In this document: positions 7,442 to 15,896 of the stretch, in pieces
Layout: the number at the start of each line of letters is the position of its first letter
Numbering within the stretch: position 1 is the stretch's first letter
Source of the DNA: Candidatus Stercoripulliclostridium merdigallinarum
Lineage (GTDB): Bacteria > Bacillota > Clostridia > Christensenellales > DTU072
Length of the DNA stretch: 24,061 nucleotides
Assembly: GCA_018714575.1 (NCBI GenBank)
Contig: DVNF01000083.1
Coordinates: forward strand, 1-24,061
Direction of reading: 5' to 3'
Position numbers and translations under genes: made by a program
Notes under the pieces: generated by a model
The model's database searches: none
What the model saw: the letters and a program-made list of their open reading frames with translations, nothing else
What the model was told of the DNA's origin: nothing

Positions 7442-9088
7442 ATGAACAAAATAATCGGCGTCGTAAAAGACTTTTTCTTACACTGGAACAAACCTGCCGA
7501 AGGCAAGTATGTCCCCGGCAAAGAAGTGGTGGCTTATTCCGTAGGCGGCATGGGCGTGCAATTTATCGCGGCGATATCCTCATTGCTGCTGGTAAGCACG
7601 AACTCCCTGTTGTTAGGTTCTATTTACAGAATAAAGCCTACTACTCTTGCCATAATCGCAACGGTCGGTTCTATAGTCCTATTGGTATTACAGCCGCTGA
7701 AATCGTATCTGATCGATCACCCACCCGGGAACAAAGGCAAAGCCAGACCATGGCTGTTATGGACCAGCTTCCCCTGCGCGATTTTAATGTCAGCTCTTGC
7801 GTTCATGGATCCGGGCTGGAACGAAATCACGATGGCGGTAGTCGTCGGTATCATTTTTGTAGTAACGAATTTCGTTTATTCATTTTACTACGGACAATAT
7901 ACCATGCTTGCCTACCTGATCAGTCCTAATTCCCGGGAACGCACTTCCATAATTACAATTTCGTCTTTGGTATACTCCATGGCCCCGACCATTACGGGCG
8001 CGGTTTTCCCGTTGATCAGCACGGCTTTCCCGAACGGACAATTGGATCAAGACTTCTACCGTCTGATAGCGCCGCTGTTTACCGGGTTGGGCTTTTTAAT
8101 AACTTTATTGTGCTATTTCGGCACGAAAGAACGTATCATCATTCCTAAAAATTACAATGCCGAAGTAAAATTCCGGGACGGAATGAAAAAAGTGGTACGG
8201 AACAAGTACCTGTGGATAATCAATATCGCCACTTGGATGCAGTTCGCGCGCGTGGGTATCACCAACGTTTTGAACTGGATCTACATATACATGTTGCAAA
8301 ATGCCGAAATTCAATCGGTGCTGTCCCTGGCAATGGGCACGGCTTCGGGAATAGGCATGTTCCTGGCACCCTTCCTTGTAAAGGCTTTCGGAAAACGCGT
8401 TACCGCGGTGGCTGCCAACGTTTTGGTAACGCTCAGCGCGATTCTGTTGATTATTTTGCCTGGTAACATGATTTTATTGTATATAGTCATTTACCTGAAT
8501 ATGTTTGGAATCGCCGTCCAGATCGTCACCCAGCCCGCCATGAATGCGGACGCCCTGGATTATCAGCAATGGAAGACGGGCGACCGTTACGAGGGCATTT
8601 CCGGCAACCTTGGAATGATCGGTCAGGCGATTGCCTTGGGTACTAACTTTATTATCCCCGTAATTCAGGAGCAAATGGGCGTCATAGACGATTACGACGT
8701 CCTGTTCGACCCTGTAGTCAGAGATCCCCTGTTCCGGGCGCTTGCCGTAGTCACCGCCGTAGGCGGTTTGGGCGTGGCCATACCTTATTTGTTCTGGGAC
8801 CTAAGCGAAAAGAAACACCGCGCCATAATAGAAGATTTGAAGCTTCGCGCGGAACGTCAAAACGTTTCGGACGGCTATACGGACGCCTCGATCCTGTCCT
8901 CCGGAGAGATTTCCGACAGCGTGATACGCGAGGAACGTGAACTGCGTCGTCCGGCACGGGCTGACGAGGAAACCGCAGCTTCGGACGCGACCGATACAAA
9001 TGCAGACGACGTCACAACAAAGACCACCGCAGATATAACCGCCGATGCACTTGATCAAGAGAATAATCAGGAGAACGAAAATGCGTAA
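7442..9088 (+). CDS. GPH-family (glycoside-pentoside-hexuronide) cation symporter
   Basis: A 548-residue polytopic membrane protein with about 12 hydrophobic segments. Two loops carry GPH signatures: a basic loop with GKARPW at about residues 99-104, and a D-x2-DY-x3-K-x-G-x-R-x-EG pattern starting at Asp370, before the late helices. The family takes up glycosides, pentoses or hexuronides with H+ or Na+. The substrate cannot be read, and no sugar-degrading gene is adjacent. The C-terminus is longer than usual: residues about 465-548 form a charged and then Asp/Thr/Ala-rich acidic tail, probably cytoplasmic and disordered. The start at 7442 has GGGAG five bases upstream; a TTG at 7427 is less likely. 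The stop overlaps the lipoprotein start by 8 bases. Confidence 0.88.
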   Translation: MNKIIGVVKDFFLHWNKPAEGKYVPGKEVVAYSVGGMGVQFIAAISSLLLVSTNSLLLGSIYRIKPTTLAIIATVGSIVLLVLQPLKSYLIDHPPGNKGKARPWLLWTSFPCAILMSALAFMDPGWNEITMAVVVGIIFVVTNFVYSFYYGQYTMLAYLISPNSRERTSIITISSLVYSMAPTITGAVFPLISTAFPNGQLDQDFYRLIAPLFTGLGFLITLLCYFGTKERIIIPKNYNAEVKFRDGMKKVVRNKYLWIINIATWMQFARVGITNVLNWIYIYMLQNAEIQSVLSLAMGTASGIGMFLAPFLVKAFGKRVTAVAANVLVTLSAILLIILPGNMILLYIVIYLNMFGIAVQIVTQPAMNADALDYQQWKTGDRYEGISGNLGMIGQAIALGTNFIIPVIQEQMGVIDDYDVLFDPVVRDPLFRALAVVTAVGGLGVAIPYLFWDLSEKKHRAIIEDLKLRAERQNVSDGYTDASILSSGEISDSVIREERELRRPARADEETAASDATDTNADDVTTKTTADITADALDQENNQENENA

Positions 9089-9788
9089 AACAGCCGTTAT
9101 CGTTTCAGTTTTAATATTAGTTTCGCTGTTCGGAGTTTTGGCTCTGTCGGGTTGCACCTCTTCCGCCGATCTGGACGAACGCTATACGGCATATTCGGAA
9201 GCCGTTACGGCGGCAAAGGATACTCAGAATTTTTACGTTAAATATTCGCATTCCGCCGAACCGAACGTCACCTATAAGCTGAATTATTCGGTGGATTCCG
9301 ATTCCAAAATCTCTGCGGTATTCGACAAGGAAACTTCGGGAACCGTATCGATTTCTCACGAATATATCTATTTCGGGCACGCTTTGCCCGACAACGTACC
9401 GGCAAAAGACGCTGACGCTTCCGATTACCGTACTGCCTTGTTCAAAGGCGACGAACCGCCCGTATTCGACGTCACGGCGGAGGAATTTTTAAATCTGCCC
9501 GAAATATTCCCGTACGTTCCCGAAAACTTTATAGTCGGATTGGATCTGCCGAAAGAAAAAATATCCCCTGTAAGCGGTGTAGCGTTTTCGGTGACCGAAG
9601 GCGTTACGGAAACTTTTTCGTTTACCGTCACCGATCCCGACAGCCCCTATTACAAGTACTGTTCGGACGGCAATTATATAATCGTGCGCGCCATTCAAAA
9701 TCGTTTGAACAAAATTTCCGACGCTGACGGCAGTTTTTCGATTGTAATGGATTATGCCGGACCGAAAATCGTCATGCCGACTTTCTAA
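9081..9788 (+). CDS. Predicted lipoprotein of unknown function
   Basis: A 235-residue protein with a basic N-terminus, a hydrophobic segment and a lipobox LSGC, with Cys25 as the lipidated residue. The mature part is acidic, rich in Ser, Thr, Asp and Tyr, and probably beta-rich. I do not recognise a family. It should sit on the outer face of the cytoplasmic membrane. The ATG overlaps the stop of the GPH transporter gene (ATGCGTAA) and has AGGAGA six bases upstream, so it is translated together with the transporter and may assist it or sense its substrate; this is inference from position only. A terminator follows. Confidence 0.8.
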   Translation: MRKTAVIVSVLILVSLFGVLALSGCTSSADLDERYTAYSEAVTAAKDTQNFYVKYSHSAEPNVTYKLNYSVDSDSKISAVFDKETSGTVSISHEYIYFGHALPDNVPAKDADASDYRTALFKGDEPPVFDVTAEEFLNLPEIFPYVPENFIVGLDLPKEKISPVSGVAFSVTEGVTETFSFTVTDPDSPYYKYCSDGNYIIVRAIQNRLNKISDADGSFSIVMDYAGPKIVMPTF

Positions 9789-9814
9789 GTTCCGAAAAAC
9801 CCGTTTCCGCCGAA

Positions 9815-9838
9815 AAAAGCGCCCGTTCGGGCGCTTTT
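9815..9838. terminator. Bidirectional terminator between convergent genes
   Basis: AAAAGCGCCCG and CGGGCGCTTTT form an 11-base-pair arm pair around a very short loop, with A-rich and T-rich flanks. It can end both the rightward lipoprotein transcript and the leftward exonuclease transcript. Confidence 0.88.
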
Positions 9839-9874
9839 ATATTTTTACTTTCGGATAATGCTTATTTCTGCCGA

Positions 9875-11098
9875 CTAGTCCTCTGCCGACGCGGAGGCTG
9901 AATTTTCTACTGTCTTGTCTGCTGTCGTATCGGTACGAGGACGGCGGCGTCTGCTACGTCTGCGGCGGTTAGCGTTCTTTTTGGTCACCAATTTCCCGTC
10001 GGATTTATCGGGTTGTGCGGCCTCGTCCGCGCCTTCGACTTGCGGGATCTTGGCAATTTTGACGGCTCCTTCGAAAATCGGGAACGGCGCATTCTCCAAA
10101 TCTTCCTCCGTGATCCCCGTCATACGCATAAAATCCTGTAAGGTCAGGAAATCCACCTGTTTCCCGTGCTCCTCGGAGCGCTTTATATATGGCAGGCGAT
10201 AGCACTTTTTTTCTGAGGCTTTGATATAGGTATCGGCTTCGGAGCCCATTCTGACGTACCTGCCGCCGCGGCGGATTATTTCTGCCGCGATCAAGCACGT
10301 TCCGCGGTAATTGGCGTATTCGTAACCGGAATCCAAAGTGACGTTCCTGTTCAGGAACAGCTGTTTCAATTCCGGATCGGGCGACAGAGAGGATAAATAG
10401 CGTCTGAATTCCTTTAAATTGGTGTCGTTCATATGTTCGGAACGGCGGTGAGCGTTCTTCCACTTTTCGCGGCGGCGCTGTTCCCTGACGTAGTAGACGC
10501 AACGCCCCTGCGGAGTGACTTCGCCGTGCGAAAGCGGACATTTTCGGATCAGTTCCTCGATCCCGACGCCTTCCTTTTCCGCCAAAGCCTTTGCCACCAA
10601 CATAGTGATCAAAGAATCTTCGTCGCTTCGGTGCATGACGAAGCCCGTTAAATCGACGTTCAGATCCTCGGCGATCGTGTTCAAAGCCACTTGATTTTTC
10701 TTATCGAACAATTCGCCGTACATGTCCTGCACGTCAAAGAAGCGATATGAAATGGTCGGTAAAGAATAGCGTTTACAAGCTTTTGTCAGGAAAAGCGCGT
10801 CGTTATTGTGCGAAAAGCCTATTATCTTGGCGTTTTCGTCCGTCAGCAACGCGCGGATCTTTTGATAATGTTTGGGAAATTTCGGACTTTTGCGGAAAAC
10901 TTCCTTCGGATATCCCAACTCGATACCGGGGTCCTTTTCGCGATTCTTTCCCCAAGCCCCCGTATGAAAAATGGCTTCGGGATTCATCAAAATATCCTCT
11001 TTTTCAAGGACGTTGAAGTTTTCGTCGGCAACGACGTATCCGAAACTGCACATATGGAAACCGTCGCTGCACTCTATGTCGTAGTATATATATTTCAT
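9875..11098 (-). CDS. DEDDh 3'-5' exonuclease-like protein with BRCT-like segment and Arg-rich tail
   Basis: A 407-residue protein. The N-terminal RNase H-fold exonuclease domain has motif I D7-x-E9 (YYDIE), motif II Asp100 (SHNNDALFL) and motif III H156-x4-D161, the DEDDh pattern of DnaQ, RNase T and oligoribonuclease. Such enzymes trim DNA or RNA 3' ends using two metal ions. A basic linker (about 205-222) leads to residues 247-300, which resemble a BRCT domain by pattern (a strand, a helix ending in RRGG, a strand, then an ADTYI element). The end carries an Arg-rich tract at about 378-388 that could bind nucleic acid, then an acidic tail. It is the last gene of the leftward run; only a weak purine-rich site precedes the ATG. 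The substrate is unknown. Confidence 0.75.
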   Translation of the reverse strand: MKYIYYDIECSDGFHMCSFGYVVADENFNVLEKEDILMNPEAIFHTGAWGKNREKDPGIELGYPKEVFRKSPKFPKHYQKIRALLTDENAKIIGFSHNNDALFLTKACKRYSLPTISYRFFDVQDMYGELFDKKNQVALNTIAEDLNVDLTGFVMHRSDEDSLITMLVAKALAEKEGVGIEELIRKCPLSHGEVTPQGRCVYYVREQRRREKWKNAHRRSEHMNDTNLKEFRRYLSSLSPDPELKQLFLNRNVTLDSGYEYANYRGTCLIAAEIIRRGGRYVRMGSEADTYIKASEKKCYRLPYIKRSEEHGKQVDFLTLQDFMRMTGITEEDLENAPFPIFEGAVKIAKIPQVEGADEAAQPDKSDGKLVTKKNANRRRRSRRRRPRTDTTADKTVENSASASAED

Positions 11099-11112
11099 TC
11101 GCCGATAGTCCG

Positions 11113-11134
11113 CCGAAAGCCATGATGCTTTCGG
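11113..11134. other. Hairpin just upstream of the exonuclease gene
   Basis: Perfect 8-base arms CCGAAAGC and GCTTTCGG flank a 6-base loop, 15 bases before the exonuclease ATG on the minus strand. There is no T-run, so it is not a classical terminator. It could affect translation or mRNA processing; its function is unknown. Confidence 0.35.
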
Positions 11135-11189
11135 TTACTTCCTGTTTATATTTTGAGTTTATTTTTTTGTTTCTTGTTTCTTGTATTGC

Positions 11190-11657
11190 TTATTTTAGCT
11201 TCGTAACGGAGATCCAACCTTCCGCCGCCGAAAGTTTATACAGCTCCTCCGGAGTCAGCCGAACGCCGCTACGATCGTTTCCCGCCGCAGGATATACCGT
11301 GTCGAACCGTTTTAACGATTCGTCCAGATACACTTTAATGCCGGGATTTATCGCGAACGGGCACACGCCTCCGGGCGCGTGACCTATACGGTTTTCCGTG
11401 TCTTCGAAGGGTATAAAGTGCGCCTTTTCGTGAAAGCAGGCTTTGAATAAAGCGTTATCCAACTTTACGTCCCCTGCCGTGACAATTATTATATCGCGAT
11501 CCTTCAAGGCTACCGCAAGGCTTTTGGCTATGTTTTGCGGCGCCGTCCCCAATGCCTTTGCCGCGGATTCCACGGTCGGAGTAGGCTCCTCCGGTTCGAT
11601 TATCCTGTCCTCGTAACCGAAACGACGCAGGTATTCCTTTACTTTAACTATACTCAT
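11190..11657 (-). CDS. YbaK/ProX-type aminoacyl-tRNA deacylase
   Basis: A 155-residue protein of the YbaK/EbsC editing family, which hydrolyses mischarged aminoacyl-tRNAs (for example Ala- or Cys-tRNA-Pro) in trans. The conserved lysine is Lys45 in IAKSLA, and the glycine loop GGVCPF at residues 96-101 is the family signature. Length and motifs fit a complete free-standing editing domain. The start chosen is the ATG at 11657, four bases after the aspartate kinase stop; AAGG near the end of the upstream gene can serve as ribosome site. A longer frame up to 11705 lies wholly within aspartate kinase coding sequence. Which tRNA it edits cannot be told from sequence. Confidence 0.88.
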   Translation of the reverse strand: MSIVKVKEYLRRFGYEDRIIEPEEPTPTVESAAKALGTAPQNIAKSLAVALKDRDIIIVTAGDVKLDNALFKACFHEKAHFIPFEDTENRIGHAPGGVCPFAINPGIKVYLDESLKRFDTVYPAAGNDRSGVRLTPEELYKLSAAEGWISVTKLK

Positions 11658-11661
11658 GCGC

Positions 11662-12978
11662 TCATGCCTTAAAGAAGGCGTCGTAAATGGCGGCAATAGC
11701 CGCATTGTAATCGTCGTCCTCTACTCCGATTATGATATTCAATTCGCTGCTGCCCTGGTCGATCAGCCTGATATTTACGCCGGCTTTCCACAACGCGGTA
11801 AAGATCTTTGCCGCGGTACCGGGAGTATTCGCCATGCCGTGTCCGACGACGGCTATCAGCGACATCGATTCGGAAACTTCTATCGAATCGGGGTTGACCA
11901 TACCGCGAATATCGTTTAACAGCTTTTCGCCGTCGACGTGTTTGGCGCGCATATCCGAAATGACGATACTCATCGTATCTATGCCGGTCGGAACGTGCTC
12001 GACGGACAGTCCGTACCTTTCGATAACGCTGAGGACTTTCCTACAGAAACCGACTTCGTCGTTCATCATGGCTTTGGCAACGGTTATGTTGGTGTTGCCT
12101 TTTCTGCCGGCAATGCCCGTTACCAAGGGTCTGTCGTAACCCGAAACGTCTTTTAGTATCAGCGTTCCCGGCTTTTCCGGAGCAAAAGTATTCCTGATAT
12201 TTATCGGAATACCGCCTGCCTGTACCGGGAAAACGGAATCGGGGTGCAAAACGCTGGCGCCCATATAGGAAAGTTCCCTTAGTTCCTCGTAACTTAAAAC
12301 GTCTATCAGTTGCGGATCGGAAACGATCCTGGGGTCGGTTACCATAAACCCGTCGACGTCCGTCCAGTTTTCATATATATCCGCAGCAACGCCGCGCGCG
12401 ATAATGGCGCCGGTAAAGTCGGAACCGCCGCGCGAAAAAGTCTTTATCGTGCGATCGGGCAATCTGCCGTAAAATCCCGGAACGACTACTCCTTTTTCGG
12501 CGTGTTTCAAACGTTTTTCCACCAAGTCGTTGGTCAGCATGGCGTCGAAACTGCCGTCTTTTCTGAATTTTATCAGTTCGGCGGCGTCTACAAAATCGAA
12601 GTCCAAGACCTTAGCCATCAGTACGGCGCTAAGATATTCGCCGCGGCTGGCGGCATAGTCGTCTGTCGCCGAACGCGCGATCCCGTCGTATATGGTTTTG
12701 AATTCCGAATCCCAATCGATCTCGACTTTCATTTCGGTCGCCAAAGTGACAAACCTGGATTTGATTTCGTCCAGAAGTCTTATAACGTCGCCGTTCTTTT
12801 GCTGTTCGGCATACGCCGCATACAGTAGATCCGTCACCTTTGTGTCGCCCGAAAAGCGTTTTCCGGGAGCCGAAACCACGACAAACTTTCTGTCGGGGTC
12901 GGACAGTATTATGTTCTTTACGTTTGTTACGGAAGCCGCGGTAGCCATCGAAGTACCGCCGAATTTACATACTTTCAT
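11662..12978 (-). CDS. lysC: Aspartate kinase
   Basis: A 438-residue monofunctional aspartokinase (aspartate + ATP to aspartyl phosphate), the first step to lysine, threonine, methionine and diaminopimelate. KFGGTS is at residues 5-10, with further substrate and nucleotide motifs SRGGSDFTG and DVDGFMVTDPR. Two ACT domains occupy roughly residues 290-438 (begun by GNTNITVAKA), which normally bind lysine and/or threonine for feedback control. The start has AGGAACAAG before the ATG, and the gap to the DUF1015 gene is 15 bases. No amino-acid leader or riboswitch is visible before it, so control is probably at enzyme level and through the operon promoter. The symbol lysC is by family; the isozyme type is not resolved. 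Confidence 0.93.
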   Translation of the reverse strand: MKVCKFGGTSMATAASVTNVKNIILSDPDRKFVVVSAPGKRFSGDTKVTDLLYAAYAEQQKNGDVIRLLDEIKSRFVTLATEMKVEIDWDSEFKTIYDGIARSATDDYAASRGEYLSAVLMAKVLDFDFVDAAELIKFRKDGSFDAMLTNDLVEKRLKHAEKGVVVPGFYGRLPDRTIKTFSRGGSDFTGAIIARGVAADIYENWTDVDGFMVTDPRIVSDPQLIDVLSYEELRELSYMGASVLHPDSVFPVQAGGIPINIRNTFAPEKPGTLILKDVSGYDRPLVTGIAGRKGNTNITVAKAMMNDEVGFCRKVLSVIERYGLSVEHVPTGIDTMSIVISDMRAKHVDGEKLLNDIRGMVNPDSIEVSESMSLIAVVGHGMANTPGTAAKIFTALWKAGVNIRLIDQGSSELNIIIGVEDDDYNAAIAAIYDAFFKA

Positions 12979-12993
12979 CTTGTTCCTGTTCCT

Positions 12994-14229
12994 CTACTTA
13001 ATTTTTCTGCATTCCAAGTAATATCTTTTTTGTTCGGCTTCGCCGATAGAAAAAGCTTTTTTAGGTAAATTGCCTACGTTTACGACATAACCGAACAGAT
13101 CGGAACGCGAAAACGCGGGCATGACTATGCCCATGCCGTCCGATTTATCCACGCATTCTTTCAAGTGTATAACGTCGTGAACGTAATCGATCTCGGCGCC
13201 GGTTTCTTTTATATAGGCTTCGACCAAGCGTTGAATTTCAGTAATGGCGGTACCCGCGTTTTCGGGGCACTTTATGTATTCTTCGCCGCCTTTGTACATG
13301 ATTTTCAACCTGCCGTCGCCGTACAACGAGGCTTTGAGTTTTGCAACGAATTCGTCGTCGCGCACTTTGAAATAACGGTGTATGGGGCTGAACTCCATGC
13401 CGCCGCCGTGCAAATTGACCAACTCCACCAACATGTACCTTTCGGGGCAGGTCTTTTGCTGTTCGCCGGTCAAGCTCTGTTTCAGCTCCTCGTAGCAAAC
13501 CTTTGCCGTTGCGACAGAGTGATTGCCGTCGCCGACGGCAAGCATTATTCCGGCGTCGGAGCCGTATTTTTCAATCTGTAATTCGGGCGTGTTCAAGGCT
13601 GCGATCTTGTCCAAAATTTCCTGTTCCCGTTGCCTCGGCACCAACCAGCCGCGAATGTGGCCGCCGCCCATATTCAATTCGAAATCGTACAGCTTTTCAA
13701 ATCCGTCACGCGCGGCGTACAACGGCTCGATAATATCTTTTTCGCGGTCGTCCATCAAAATTATCGCGTGCGGAGCCTCGATCTCGGCGCCCTTTCTGAT
13801 CGCGATCCTGACGGGGAGACGTTCCATCAAAGTGTCCTCGGTGGCTCGGATCGGAGTTCTGACTCTGTGCCAATCGTATGCGTCCAGATCGATTGCCGCC
13901 ATCAGTCCGATCCTGTAATCGTTACCTACCTGTCTTTCTACCAAAACAAACCCTTCGCGTTCGTCAAAGATTCCTTCGTCCAGGTATTTGCGCATTTCAG
14001 CCTGCACTTTTTTTACTTCGCCGGAAACGTCGCGCGAAAGATATATTTCCGGACAAGTCAGTTTCAACGTCGACGGGCTGTCGCCGACGAAAGCGACCAA
14101 CCGTTCCCAATATTCGGGAGTCGAAGTAAATTGATCGCAGGCGATAGTAGCCCATTTTTCCATGTCGATACCTTTTTTCGGCAGTAGGATCTTAGGTACT
14201 TTTACAACTCTTTCGGTATTGTTTTCCAT
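12994..14229 (-). CDS. DUF1015 family protein
   Basis: A 411-residue cytoplasmic protein, full length for DUF1015. Recognised by the RTPIRATEDT motif near residue 125, the following PVRIAIRKGAEIEAPHA stretch, and VGDGNHSVATAK near residue 236, the place of the usual DGHHR motif. Here His-Arg is replaced by His-Ser. From memory, some DUF1015 members have been reported as kinases of free serine; I cannot confirm that this one is. The context, just upstream of aspartate kinase and downstream of the c-di-AMP synthase gene, would fit an amino-acid role but does not prove it. A GAGG lies about 12 bases upstream of the ATG, and the gap to cdaA is 19 bases. Confidence 0.85.
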   Translation of the reverse strand: MENNTERVVKVPKILLPKKGIDMEKWATIACDQFTSTPEYWERLVAFVGDSPSTLKLTCPEIYLSRDVSGEVKKVQAEMRKYLDEGIFDEREGFVLVERQVGNDYRIGLMAAIDLDAYDWHRVRTPIRATEDTLMERLPVRIAIRKGAEIEAPHAIILMDDREKDIIEPLYAARDGFEKLYDFELNMGGGHIRGWLVPRQREQEILDKIAALNTPELQIEKYGSDAGIMLAVGDGNHSVATAKVCYEELKQSLTGEQQKTCPERYMLVELVNLHGGGMEFSPIHRYFKVRDDEFVAKLKASLYGDGRLKIMYKGGEEYIKCPENAGTAITEIQRLVEAYIKETGAEIDYVHDVIHLKECVDKSDGMGIVMPAFSRSDLFGYVVNVGNLPKKAFSIGEAEQKRYYLECRKIK

Positions 14230-14248
14230 ATTCTATATCGTCCTCTAT

Positions 14249-15055
14249 CTATATCATCCTGGATTTTGTATGCGGAGCAATTTTCAATATTTCGTGCAAA
14301 ATGTCACGCAGTCTGTCCGGTGTGACGAAACGGCGCAGTTCGCCGTGCTTTGCCACCGAAATAATACCGGTCTCTTCGCTGACGATTATCGTCAACATAT
14401 CGGTTTCTTCCGTTATTCCGATACCTGCGCGGTGGCGGGTCCCAAGGTTCTTTGCAACCGTTTGCGATTGCGACAGCGGTAAGAAACACCCTGCCGCCAA
14501 CACTTTGTTGCCTTTTATTATTGCGGCTCCGTCATGGAAAGGCGCGCGAGTATTAAATATGGCTTCCAACAAAGCGGCGGACACGACGGCGCCCAATTCC
14601 ACTCCGGTATCCAATATGTGTTGAGCTACGGTTGTCGGAGCGATAACGATCAAAGCGCCCGTCCTGGCTTTGGACATCGTTTGACACGCCTTTGTGATTT
14701 CCTCGACGGCGTTCCTCAGTTCCTCATCCGAAAGATCGGAGCTTTCGGGAGCGCTCTTTTCGTGCGAAGCCGTCAGGTTGAAAAATGTGACCTTCAGATC
14801 CGATTGGTATACCACCGCCAGCGCGGCTATCATAAACCACACTACCGCCGTCATCAGCGATCTGGCTATCGGCACCGGTATGCCGAAGTATTCGTCCAGC
14901 AACAACACCACGACGTATACCACAAAAGCCGCGGCATATATCGCCATCAGCTTTACGCTCTTCTTTTTGAAGAAGAAGAAAAACATTGCGCCCAAAACGC
15001 CCGCTATCGTCAATATGTCGATCGTCAGCGTCGCGGCTTTAACGGCAAGCAGCAT
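14249..15055 (-). CDS. cdaA: Membrane diadenylate cyclase CdaA
   Basis: A 268-residue protein that joins two ATP into cyclic di-AMP, the messenger for potassium, osmotic and cell-wall control in Firmicutes. Three membrane segments lie in residues 8-85, then a short coiled-coil-like linker (about 108-128) and the DAC domain. The catalytic DGA is at 175-177 (FHDGAAII) and RHR at 207-209 (GTRHRAGIGI), both intact. A strong ribosome site (AAGGAGGAGGG) precedes the ATG. The normal partner gene cdaR (YbbR repeats) is not next to it. Instead an unknown membrane protein gene lies 12 bases upstream and DUF1015 lies downstream. Confidence 0.95.
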   Translation of the reverse strand: MLLAVKAATLTIDILTIAGVLGAMFFFFFKKKSVKLMAIYAAAFVVYVVVLLLDEYFGIPVPIARSLMTAVVWFMIAALAVVYQSDLKVTFFNLTASHEKSAPESSDLSDEELRNAVEEITKACQTMSKARTGALIVIAPTTVAQHILDTGVELGAVVSAALLEAIFNTRAPFHDGAAIIKGNKVLAAGCFLPLSQSQTVAKNLGTRHRAGIGITEETDMLTIIVSEETGIISVAKHGELRRFVTPDRLRDILHEILKIAPHTKSRMI

Positions 15056-15067
15056 ATACCCTCCTCC

Positions 15068-15883
15068 TTACAGTCCGTAACCTTTGAAAATTTCGTCGTC
15101 CGACGACGTTTTGTCGGAACCTCCCGCATTGCCCGATCCGGGTCCCGGTCCGAACGTCGGCGGAGGAGTGAAACGTTTCCTGTTTTCGGTCTGTTCCTTT
15201 TTCAGTTTTTTGAAAAGCATCAAATACAATATCAGCGCGGCTATACCCACCAATGCCAACATCACCGAAGTTTGGACTATGGCGGGTACCGTGGCTGCGG
15301 GATCCAAAACGGTTATCATGAAATCCAACACCGCGACGATCCCGCTGTAAATAAACCATATCGAATACAACCTGGAATAAATATCGAACACGAAATTATC
15401 GTTGATATATTTTTCCTTTATTCCTATAAAACAGAAACTGAACATCAGCGTTACCAGGATGAAATCCAGCCATTGATATGAATAAACGTACACTTCGGGA
15501 GCGTATACCGAAGTCAAAGCATACAGCCCTACTATCAGCTTCTCTACGGCATAGGTAAAGCGCGCCGCATTATAGTACATATTTTTATTCATTCTGCGAG
15601 CCGATCCCTGTAACGCCAGCATAGTGACGAAATAGAGTATCAATTCGAATATACCCCACGAAACGACTGCGGAAAGAATCGAAACGACGTATTTGTAATA
15701 CGGAGGAAGGTTTTGGATATTGAACCCGGGTACGGCTTCCGCATACACGTCCAGCAGTTCCGCAAAGATGGCGTCGAATTGCAACATCGTCGGAATGTTG
15801 GCGACAATACAAGCCGCCAAAACGGCTATCATACCGGACCATACCGGTAATTTGCCCAATTTTTCATAAAAAGATTTTATCAT
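15068..15883 (-). CDS. Polytopic membrane protein of unknown family
   Basis: A 271-residue protein with about six predicted membrane segments (roughly 14-36, 66-92, 113-128, 138-155, 172-192 and 199-224). It has a short basic motif ARRMNK at about 95-100 and a Pro/Gly/Ser-rich, then acidic, cytoplasmic tail from about 236 to the end (TPPPTFGPGPG). I do not recognise the family; the topology is loosely like Yip1-type proteins, but no motif proves this. The start at 15883 is chosen because GAGGT lies seven bases upstream and the position is clear of the holA stop at 15897; a longer frame from 15919 would overlap holA. It sits 12 bases before cdaA, where it could be a membrane partner of the cyclase. 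Confidence 0.8.
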   Translation of the reverse strand: MIKSFYEKLGKLPVWSGMIAVLAACIVANIPTMLQFDAIFAELLDVYAEAVPGFNIQNLPPYYKYVVSILSAVVSWGIFELILYFVTMLALQGSARRMNKNMYYNAARFTYAVEKLIVGLYALTSVYAPEVYVYSYQWLDFILVTLMFSFCFIGIKEKYINDNFVFDIYSRLYSIWFIYSGIVAVLDFMITVLDPAATVPAIVQTSVMLALVGIAALILYLMLFKKLKKEQTENRKRFTPPPTFGPGPGSGNAGGSDKTSSDDEIFKGYGL

Positions 15884-15896
15884 CGTTTTTACCTCG

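Noticed and set aside
12310..12828. A long plus-strand frame opposite aspartate kinase
   Set aside because: It is antisense to a well-conserved enzyme, has no ribosome site and a composition typical of a shadow frame.
14534..15481. A 315-codon plus-strand frame opposite cdaA and the membrane protein gene
   Set aside because: It crosses two confirmed minus-strand genes and their strong ribosome site, and its protein is rich in Arg, Gln and His with no recognisable domain.
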